Below, in pieces: positions 1 to 5,313 of a stretch of DNA of 8,782 nucleotides. The translations under genes were made by a program, and so were the position numbers. The stretch's first letter is position 1. Each line of letters starts with the position of its first letter. The DNA is from an uncultured Lachnospiraceae bacterium. Lineage in GTDB: Bacteria; Bacillota; Clostridia; Lachnospirales; Lachnospiraceae. The stretch lies in contig CAJUEI010000165.1 in NCBI GenBank assembly GCA_910585255.1, positions 1-8,782 on the forward strand, read 5' to 3'. Under the pieces are notes generated by a model. It made no database searches. It worked only from the letters and a program-made list of their open reading frames with translations, and had not been told where the DNA came from.

Positions 1-35
1 CACACCCCTTTTTTGCCATCAGAAGATGGCAAAAA
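1..35 (+). terminator. Partial terminator plus GCCATC hairpin at window edge
   Basis: CACCCC followed by six T (9-14) matches the 3' half and U-tract of the complete terminator seen in copy B (905-950), so the 5' half probably lies just outside the window. It would end transcripts entering from the left on the plus strand. A second perfect stem follows: 10-20 pairs with 25-35 (TTTTTGCCATC / GATGGCAAAAA) around an AGAA loop. Being flanked by T and A runs, that hairpin could act as a terminator in either direction. Confidence 0.55.
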
Positions 36-110
36 TCCTAGGGATCGACAGAAGTCTAAAAGCTTCTAGCTTTCCTCCGAAGTCACAGCGTTGTTCTGCT
101 AAACTCTGGC
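1..110. repeat. Repeat copy A, left arm of a long inverted repeat
   Basis: Positions 1-90 are the inverted counterpart of about 829-918 (copy B). The first 54 bases differ by a single one-base indel; the next 36 differ at about eight positions, giving roughly 90% identity overall. The outer end (1-35) is the U-run half of a terminator followed by a perfect hairpin. The inner part (about 60-110) is a diverged relative of copies C (978-1047) and D (8729-8782); A and D both end in ACTCTGGC when read in matching orientation. The copy probably continues beyond the left edge of the window, because copy B has further structured sequence beyond 918. A and B enclose the XRE regulator gene. No coding sequence is visible. 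Whether this is a mobile-element end or a dispersed RNA or terminator repeat is unknown. Confidence 0.85.
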
Positions 111-225
111 TATTTCTTCTAATCAATATCATGATTTATATTCTTCTTCCTTCTTCCTCATAATTATTTATGTTCTCTTTCCTCTACTATTTCTCTAAAT
201 ATTTTCTATTATTTAAAAGCAATAT
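111..225. other. AT-rich stretch downstream of the regulator, no feature found
   Basis: This is the sequence 3' of the XRE regulator gene on the minus strand, running into repeat copy A. It is strongly pyrimidine-biased on the plus strand. I see only a meaningless open frame of about ten codons on the minus strand and no convincing hairpin of its own. Termination of the regulator transcript probably relies on the hairpin at 10-35. Confidence 0.5.
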
Positions 226-666
226 CTATAATTCCAATAATACCCCTGCAATCATTAAAATCGTGCATATTAGTGAAAACATCATTCCCATAATTGTTAG
301 ACCAATCTGTACTTTATTTTTCATATGACTTTTTTGAAATTTAAGAGAAACAACCGCCACAATCCATCCAAAAATTGGAGGAAAAGATAAATATGTCAAC
401 ATTCCTGCACGCATTTTATCATATCCTGCATCTTCCTTTGCTGCTGCCAAATTTACATCCATTTGTTCTAATTCATCCTTTAAAAGATAATCTAGGGAAC
501 AATCAAATATTTTACTCATTCTAATCAGTCTTCCTGTATCTGGATATGCATCATTACGTTCCCATTTTGACACAGATTGTCTTGACACCTTTAAAATTTC
601 TGCAAACTGTTCTTGTGTTAAATTTTGTTCCTTACGCAACTTTGTTATCTTTTCTCCTACTGTCAT
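226..666 (-). CDS. XRE-family transcriptional regulator with C-terminal membrane segments
   Basis: The predicted protein has 146 residues. Residues about 5-62 form a classic Cro/CI-type helix-turn-helix: IRKLR-like first helix (ITKLRKEQNLTQ), then LTQEQFAEIL and the recognition segment VSRQSVSKWER, ending in the usual SLDYLLKD. A short linker (about 64-88) leads to two hydrophobic stretches, about 89-108 and 119-144, which should span the membrane. Such proteins are common in Firmicutes and are thought to be membrane-tethered regulators; the target genes cannot be told from sequence. The ATG at 664-666 is chosen because GGAGG at 676-680 lies nine bases upstream; an in-frame ATG at 712-714 would add 16 residues lying over the ribosome binding site and palindrome. 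The gene stands alone between two arms of a long inverted repeat, with operator-like repeats upstream, so autoregulation is plausible. It stops with TAG. Confidence 0.9.
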   Translation of the reverse strand: MTVGEKITKLRKEQNLTQEQFAEILKVSRQSVSKWERNDAYPDTGRLIRMSKIFDCSLDYLLKDELEQMDVNLAAAKEDAGYDKMRAGMLTYLSFPPIFGWIVAVVSLKFQKSHMKNKVQIGLTIMGMMFSLICTILMIAGVLLEL

Positions 667-675
667 ATAACACAA

Positions 676-694
676 CCTCCTTATCATTGATAAG
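676..694 (-). promoter_or_regulatory. Palindrome overlapping the ribosome binding site of the XRE gene
   Basis: CTTATCA-T-TGATAAG at 680-694 is a perfect 15-base palindrome with 7-base arms. Its gene-proximal end overlaps the AAGGAGG ribosome binding site at 676-682. It could be a dimeric operator for autorepression, or in the RNA a small hairpin that limits ribosome access. Which one applies cannot be told from sequence. Confidence 0.6.
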
Positions 695-729
695 ATCATT
701 CTAGAACATAGCACTATACTTTTACACCA

Positions 730-774
730 ATTATAGGTTGCAAAATGATATTTCTCAGTTGCATTTGATATTTC
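730..774 (-). promoter_or_regulatory. XRE gene promoter region with tandem operator-like repeats
   Basis: A perfect TATAAT at 730-735 is the probable -10 box, but no good -35 hexamer lies 16-18 bases upstream. That space is instead filled by two direct repeats, read on the plus strand as GTTGCAAAATGATATTTC (737-754) and GTTGCATTTGATATTTC (758-774). They start 21 bases apart, two helical turns, so a protein could bind both on one DNA face. Their position over and just behind the missing -35 box fits either an activator or a repressor, perhaps the regulator itself. Confidence 0.55.
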
Positions 775-801
775 AAGCTAATCTACCGGCAGGAAAAAAC
801 A

Positions 802-918
802 GCCGGAGCGGGGAAGTGATTCCTTTCTGCTGTGACTTCGAAGGAAAGTTAGAACGTCTTATGCTTCTGTCGATCCACTAGGATTTTTGCCATCTTCTGA
901 TGGCAAAAAAGGGGTGTG
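802..918. repeat. Repeat copy B, right arm of the inverted repeat
   Basis: Positions 829-918 match copy A in inverted orientation, and 802-869 match copy C (978-1047), also inverted, with shared blocks around GGGGAAG, CCTTTC, GCTGT, GGAAAG and the GAACGTCT-ATGCTTCTG segment. B therefore joins the hairpin part shared with A to the longer body shared with C. CCTTTC and GGAAAG can pair around a loop. That loop differs between A/B (GACTTCG type) and C/D (TCCGCTC type) while the flanks are kept. No reading frame is supported. Confidence 0.85.
884..909. terminator. Perfect GCCATC hairpin flanked by T and A runs (right copy)
   Basis: TTTTTGCCATC (884-894) pairs perfectly with GATGGCAAAAA (899-909) around a TTCT loop. 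It is the mirror of the hairpin at 10-35. With A/T runs on both sides it could stop transcription in either direction, separating the regulator region from the serC-serA operon. Confidence 0.6.
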
Positions 919-950
919 TTTAGCCCGCCGCACGGGCGAATTGCACCCCG
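905..950 (-). terminator. Two-tier GC-rich terminator downstream of serA
   Basis: Read on the minus strand, GGGGTG (949-944) pairs with CACCCC (916-911), enclosing a second stem GCCCG (937-933) with CGGGC (927-923), and six U follow directly (910-905). This is a good intrinsic-terminator layout for transcripts coming from serA. The nested, interrupted stem is more elaborate than a simple terminator and may be the end of a small structured RNA. Confidence 0.65.
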
Positions 951-977
951 ATCCGTCCGGCTAGATGCACCTACCTC

Positions 978-1047
978 CAGAAGCATTAGACGTTCTTACT
1001 TTCCGTAGAGCGGAACAGCGGAAAGGAACTTGCTTCCCCACTCTAGC
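978..1047. repeat. Repeat copy C, downstream of serA
   Basis: This stretch matches the reverse complement of 802-869 (copy B) along its whole length, with scattered changes, and shares GAGCGGAACAGCGGA with copy D at 8746-8762. CTTTCCG and CGGAAAG can form a seven-base stem on the minus strand. It lies within the probable serA 3' untranslated region. Open frames that cross it on the plus strand have no recognisable protein and no convincing start. Confidence 0.8.
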
Positions 1048-1075
1048 GTCCCCCTCACCTCCCCCCATTCCATAC

Positions 1076-1117
1076 AAAAAAGCACTCAGACAGCCCCAAA
1101 ACCATCCAAATGCTTTT
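1076..1117 (-). terminator. Possible weak terminator just after serA
   Basis: On the minus strand AAAAGCA (1117-1111) can pair with TGCTTTT (1084-1078), which runs into six U (1081-1076). The loop is long, about 26 bases, so the structure is weak. The stronger signal is at 905-950. Confidence 0.35.
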
Positions 1118-1130
1118 CAAAAACCACTCC

Positions 1131-2294
1131 CTATTTTACAATCCGAACCTTCAATACCTCCGGTATCTTCTTAATCGCCTCTACCACCTGTTCTGTAGCA
1201 GGTGTATCCAAATCCATAAGTGTATAAGAATAATCCCCTTTGCTCTTATTAATCATATCCGAAATATTAATATTTTCTGCTGCACAAGCTCCAGCAAAAG
1301 AACTAATCATATTTGGCACATTTTTATGATGTACTGCCAATCGTCCTGCCTTACTGCACACCCCTAAACTGCAGGAAGGAAAATTCACAGAATTCTTAAT
1401 ATTCCCATTCTCAATAAAATCCATCATCTGATTAACCGCCATAACCGCACAGTTATCTTCTGCCTCTTCAGTAGAAGCCCCCAAGTGAGGCAGCAAAATC
1501 ACTCCGTCCTGTCCTGCCGTAGTAGGAGTAGGGAAATCACAGACATACTTTCTTACCTTTCCTGCCTTTAAAGCCTCTAACATATCTGCTTCCTTTACCA
1601 AAGCATCCCGAGAAAAGTTCAGAACAATAACACCGTCTTTCATTAAATCAATCGTACTCTTCTGGATCATCCCCTTTGTCGATTCCATAGCCGGAACATG
1701 AATTGTAATATAATCACACTCGGTATAAATAGTCTCCACATTGCGGATCGGCTTTACCTCACGAGAAAGACTCCAAGCCGCTTCAACCGAAATATAAGGG
1801 TCATACCCATATACATCCATTCCAAGAGCAACTGCCGCATTGGCAATCTTCGCCCCAATCGCTCCCAATCCAATTACACCTAATTTCTTGCCCAGCAATT
1901 CCGTTCCTGCAAATTTCGACTTTTCCTTTTCTACCATCTTTGCAATCGTAGGCTCATCCTTTACGGTATCCACCCAATGATTTCCGCCGATAATATCACG
2001 AGAAGCCAAAAGCATCCCGCAGATTGCCAATTCCTTTACCGCATTGGCATTAGCTCCAGGTGTATTAAATACAACAATTCCCTTATCTGCACACTTTTCC
2101 AAAGGAATATTATTTACTCCTGCTCCTGCCCTTGCCACGGCAAGCAAACTCTCTGGAAACTCCATCTCATGCATAGCAGCACTCCGCACCAGCACGCCGT
2201 CTGCTTCATTTAATTCCTCGGAAAGCTGATAATCCGCCGTCAGCAAATCTGTTCCCACTTTTGAAATCTTATTTAAACAATGAATTTTATACAT
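1131..2294 (-). CDS. serA: D-3-phosphoglycerate dehydrogenase (SerA), short form with ACT domain
   Basis: The enzyme oxidises 3-phosphoglycerate to 3-phosphohydroxypyruvate with NAD+, the first step of serine synthesis in the cytoplasm. The 387-residue protein has the D-2-hydroxyacid dehydrogenase fold. The nucleotide-binding GLGAIG motif is at 142-147, the substrate arginine is R229 (NFSRD), and the catalytic histidine is H270 (LLPHLGAST). Residues about 317-387 look like a C-terminal ACT domain, usually a serine sensor. It is near the 400-residue ACT-type form and lacks the extra domain of 520-residue enzymes. The usual acidic partner in the VF-x-x-EP segment is not evident: here the segment reads CDFPTPTT (252-259) and the following loop is short. 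I recall this from related Clostridia and Bacteroidetes proteins, so it is probably a subfamily trait, not damage. It lies 18 bases after serC and is surely cotranscribed. GGTGG just upstream is the likely ribosome binding site. Confidence 0.95.
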   Translation of the reverse strand: MYKIHCLNKISKVGTDLLTADYQLSEELNEADGVLVRSAAMHEMEFPESLLAVARAGAGVNNIPLEKCADKGIVVFNTPGANANAVKELAICGMLLASRDIIGGNHWVDTVKDEPTIAKMVEKEKSKFAGTELLGKKLGVIGLGAIGAKIANAAVALGMDVYGYDPYISVEAAWSLSREVKPIRNVETIYTECDYITIHVPAMESTKGMIQKSTIDLMKDGVIVLNFSRDALVKEADMLEALKAGKVRKYVCDFPTPTTAGQDGVILLPHLGASTEEAEDNCAVMAVNQMMDFIENGNIKNSVNFPSCSLGVCSKAGRLAVHHKNVPNMISSFAGACAAENINISDMINKSKGDYSYTLMDLDTPATEQVVEAIKKIPEVLKVRIVK

Positions 2295-2312
2295 GATCCA
2301 CCCAATCCTTTT

Positions 2313-3395
2313 TTATTTATTCTCTGCTTCAAATTTTTTCATAAATGCAACCAATGCTTCCACTCCTTCAATCGGCATTGCATTATAAATACTTGCTCTC
2401 ATACCGCCTACGGTTCGATGTCCTTTCAGATTTTCAAAACCGGCAGCCTTTGCCTCTTTTACAAATTTAGCATCTAGTTCTTCACTTCCGGTAACAAAAG
2501 GTACATTCATAAGAGAACGATCTTTTTTCACAACTGTCCCCTTAAACAGTTCACTCTGATCTAAAAAGTCATAAAGCAGCTTTGCTTTCTTCTCATTTAA
2601 TTCTTTCATAGCAGATAAACCGCCCTTTTTCTTTAACCACTGAAATACCTTTCCGCAGATATAAATTCCATAGCAAGGAGGGGTATTATACATCGATCCG
2701 TTATCTGCGTGTGTCTTATACCGCATCATAGTAGGAGTTCCCGGAAGTACCTCTTCTGTAATTAAATCCTCCCGAATAATTGCAATAACCACGCCTGCCG
2801 GTCCAATATTCTTTTGAACACCGCCATAGATCACACCATACTTTGTTACATCAACCGGCTCTGATAAAAAGCAGGAAGAGACGTCCGCTACCAAAGTATG
2901 TCCCTTTGTATTTGGAAGCTCCTTATACTTTGTTCCATAGATCGTATTATTCTCACAGATATATACATAATCTGCATCCTCTGGAATCTCTAAATCAGAA
3001 CAATCTGGAATATAAGAAAAAGTCTGATCAGCAGAAGAAGCCACTGCTACCGCTTCTCCATAATTTTTTGCCTCCTGATAAGCCTTTTTTGCCCACTGTC
3101 CAGTAATAATATAAGCTGCCTTTTTATTTTTCATCAGATTCATAGGAATCATTGCAAACTGCAAAGAAGCTCCGCCCTGTAAAAACAGCACCTTATAATT
3201 ATCAGGAATATTCATCAATTCCCGCAAATCCTTCTCTGCCTCATCAATAATCTCCTGAAATGCCTTTGAGCGATGACTCATCTCCATAACAGACATTCCT
3301 GTACCCTTATAATCCAGCATTTCCTCCGCTGCTTCCTTTAACACTTCTTCCGGTAATACAGCCGGACCTGCCGAAAAATTATACACTCTTCCCAT
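2313..3395 (-). CDS. serC: Phosphoserine aminotransferase (SerC)
   Basis: SerC moves the amino group of glutamate to 3-phosphohydroxypyruvate to make phosphoserine, the second step of serine synthesis; the family also acts in pyridoxal phosphate synthesis in some bacteria. The 360-residue length is typical. Family marks are the N-terminal NFSAGPAVLP, SHRS at 40-43, the substrate/cofactor loop GGASLQF (74-80), the pyridoxal phosphate lysine K195 in GGVQKNIGP, and the C-terminal GHRTVGGMRASIYNAMP (325-341). AGGAGGA at 3401-3407 is a strong ribosome binding site five bases from the ATG. It is the first gene of a two-gene operon with serA (18-base gap) and has its own promoter upstream. serB, the phosphatase for the third step, is not in the window. 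Confidence 0.97.
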   Translation of the reverse strand: MGRVYNFSAGPAVLPEEVLKEAAEEMLDYKGTGMSVMEMSHRSKAFQEIIDEAEKDLRELMNIPDNYKVLFLQGGASLQFAMIPMNLMKNKKAAYIITGQWAKKAYQEAKNYGEAVAVASSADQTFSYIPDCSDLEIPEDADYVYICENNTIYGTKYKELPNTKGHTLVADVSSCFLSEPVDVTKYGVIYGGVQKNIGPAGVVIAIIREDLITEEVLPGTPTMMRYKTHADNGSMYNTPPCYGIYICGKVFQWLKKKGGLSAMKELNEKKAKLLYDFLDQSELFKGTVVKKDRSLMNVPFVTGSEELDAKFVKEAKAAGFENLKGHRTVGGMRASIYNAMPIEGVEALVAFMKKFEAENK

Positions 3396-3507
3396 TTTCT
3401 TCCTCCTGAATAATTAAATTCTGTCAAATATTCAAACTGTAAAACTTCATATGTATAAAAATAAAACCTCTGCTGTTTTCTTTCCCTTTGCTAAACTATG
3501 AATATTT

Positions 3508-3581
3508 TACAAGTGATATGACACATTTTAACGCTTTATCACTGTATAGTCAAGCAAAATTCGTCAAATTCTATCACTATA
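3508..3581. promoter_or_regulatory. Inverted and direct TATCACT repeats around the serC promoter
   Basis: Three copies of a TATCACT-TA element surround the promoter: TATCACTGTA (3537-3546, in the spacer), TATCACTATA (3572-3581, upstream) and the inverted TACAAGTGATA (3508-3518, at the likely transcription start). The 3508-3518 and 3537-3546 arms form a near-perfect inverted repeat bracketing the -10 box. This suggests an operator, but I do not recognise the motif as a known regulator's site. The rest of the 3396-3597 gap shows no gene and no clear ilvB terminator. Confidence 0.45.
3525..3553 (-). promoter_or_regulatory. serC-serA promoter
   Basis: TTGACT (3548-3553) and TAAAAT (3525-3530) are separated by exactly 17 bases, a near-consensus sigma-A-type promoter. 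Transcription would start near 3518, giving a leader of about 120 bases before serC. A segment of the spacer (3537-3546) is one arm of an inverted repeat described separately. Confidence 0.75.
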
Positions 3582-3597
3582 TCCGCAAATCCCCCAT

Positions 3598-5295
3598 CTA
3601 CATCCCCCGCTTTTCTAAATCCTCCTCATTAAACACTTCATCAATCGCTGCCCCAGGTGCCACCATAGGCCAAACCTTATCATCTGCATCAATCCGACAG
3701 TCAATCACAACTGGTTCATCCAAAGCAATTGCCTCCCGCAAAACACTTTCAAATTCCTCTTTCTTTCGTACACAATATCCCTTTGCCCCCATAGCCTCTG
3801 CCAGCTTTACAAAATCCACTGCATCTTCTAAAACCGTATTCGAATACCGCTTTCCATAAAAAAGCGTCTGCCACTGCCGAACCATGCCAAGTACATGATT
3901 ATTAAATACAATCTGAATAACCGGAATATGATACCGAACCGCTGTAGCAATCTCATTCATATTCATCCGAAAACATCCGTCTCCGGCAATATTAATTACA
4001 ACTTCTTCTCTCCGTCCCATCTTCGCCCCAAGACTGGCTCCCAATCCATATCCCATTGTTCCAAGTCCTCCAGAGGTAAAAAACTGCCGTGGCTTTTGAT
4101 AGGCATAAAACTGTGCTGCCCACATCTGATGCTGCCCAACCTCTGTACTAATCAAAGCCTTTCCCTCTGTCACCCTATAGATCGTCTCCATAATAAAAGG
4201 TCCGGTCAAGGTTTCGGTATGATAAGTCAGCGGATACTTTTCCTTAAATTCCTTTATATGCTCTACCCATTCTGTATGATTCTGCTTTTCTAACCGCATA
4301 TTTAACCGTTCCAATACTGCAGTGCAGTCCCCTACAATACAAGCATGTGTAGGAACATTTTTATTAATTTCAGCCGGATCGATATCGATCTGCAAAATCT
4401 TTGCATTAGCTGCAAATTTCTTTGCATTTCCGGTTACTCGATCACTAAATCTTGCTCCGATTACAATTAACAGATCACATTCCGTCACTCCAAAATTAGA
4501 AGCCTTTGTCCCATGCATCCCAATCATACCGGTATAATACGGACTCGTTCCGTCAAATGCTCCCTTTCCCATTAAAGTATCTGCAACAGGTGCATTCACC
4601 CTCTCAGCAAATTTCTTTAATTCTTTAGACGCCCCAGAGGCAATCGCACCGCCTCCAACCAAAATATAAGGTTTTTTTGATTCCTCTATCATTTGAACGG
4701 CTGTATCCAATGCTTCCTGTGTAATCGTTGTTGTATCACACTCCACTGCTTTAGGACTTTGCTTTTGATATTCTGCTAAATTCGCTGTTACATCCTTAGG
4801 AATGTCCACCAATACAGGCCCTGGTCTTCCGCTTTTTGCAATATAAAATGCCCTGCGGATTGTATCCGCCAATTCTTCCACTTTTTTTACAATAAAATTG
4901 TGTTTGGTAATAGGCATTGTAATTCCGGCGATATCAACCTCCTGAAAACTGTCCTTTCCAAGCAGCGAAACTCCTACATTTGCCGTAATTGCTACAACCG
5001 GAATAGAATCCATATAAGCAGTAGCAATTCCCGTTACCAAATTGGTTGCTCCGGGACCGGAGGTGGCAAAGCAGACCCCCACCTTTCCCGTTGCTCTTGC
5101 ATATCCGTCCGCCGCATGAGAAGCTCCCTGTTCATGAGAAGTTAAAATATGCTGAATTTCATCTGCATGTTGATACAACGCATCATATACATTTAAAATG
5201 GCACCTCCCGGATAACCAAATACGGTATCCACTCCCTGCTCTTTTAAACATTCTATTATAATTTCCGAACCTGTCAACTGCATTTTTCCATTCAT
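3598..5295 (-). CDS. ilvB: Acetolactate synthase, large catalytic subunit (IlvB)
   Basis: This thiamine-diphosphate enzyme joins two pyruvates to acetolactate (valine and leucine path) or pyruvate and 2-oxobutyrate to acetohydroxybutyrate (isoleucine path). In the 565-residue reading the catalytic glutamate is E55 (SHEQGASH), the thiamine-diphosphate motif starts at GDG 438-440 and ends at NN 465-466, and GMVRQWQTLFY (470-480) and VWPMVAPGA (541-549) are marks of the anabolic, FAD-containing biosynthetic enzymes as opposed to catabolic AlsS. The start is uncertain: the ATG at 5293-5295 directly abuts AAAGGA with no spacing, whereas the fifth codon's ATG (5281-5283) gives MQLTGSEI, the usual family N-terminus, about 12 bases from that site. 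It follows ilvD by 18-30 bases and ends the operon. The regulatory subunit gene ilvN, often next to ilvB, is absent here. Confidence 0.95.
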   Translation of the reverse strand: MNGKMQLTGSEIIIECLKEQGVDTVFGYPGGAILNVYDALYQHADEIQHILTSHEQGASHAADGYARATGKVGVCFATSGPGATNLVTGIATAYMDSIPVVAITANVGVSLLGKDSFQEVDIAGITMPITKHNFIVKKVEELADTIRRAFYIAKSGRPGPVLVDIPKDVTANLAEYQKQSPKAVECDTTTITQEALDTAVQMIEESKKPYILVGGGAIASGASKELKKFAERVNAPVADTLMGKGAFDGTSPYYTGMIGMHGTKASNFGVTECDLLIVIGARFSDRVTGNAKKFAANAKILQIDIDPAEINKNVPTHACIVGDCTAVLERLNMRLEKQNHTEWVEHIKEFKEKYPLTYHTETLTGPFIMETIYRVTEGKALISTEVGQHQMWAAQFYAYQKPRQFFTSGGLGTMGYGLGASLGAKMGRREEVVINIAGDGCFRMNMNEIATAVRYHIPVIQIVFNNHVLGMVRQWQTLFYGKRYSNTVLEDAVDFVKLAEAMGAKGYCVRKKEEFESVLREAIALDEPVVIDCRIDADDKVWPMVAPGAAIDEVFNEEDLEKRGM

Positions 5296-5313
5296 TCCTT
5301 TCTTTTGCTTCCT

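Noticed and set aside
140..180. A ten-codon minus-strand frame after the XRE gene
   Set aside because: Too short, lysine and glutamate rich by base bias, and no support from context.
664..714. Longer XRE start at the ATG at 712-714
   Set aside because: The extra 16 residues cross the strong ribosome binding site and palindrome, and the HTH domain begins normally right after the ATG at 664-666.
737..774. CRISPR-like repeat array
   Set aside because: Only two short, imperfect repeats with a 3-base gap and no spacers; better explained as operators.
965..1227. Small plus-strand open frames over repeat C and the serA 3' end
   Set aside because: They overlap repeat C and antisense serA, show no recognisable protein features, and lack convincing ribosome binding sites.
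2843..4293. Plus-strand open frames opposite serC and ilvB
   Set aside because: They are antisense shadows of well-supported genes, with low-complexity translations and no family signatures.
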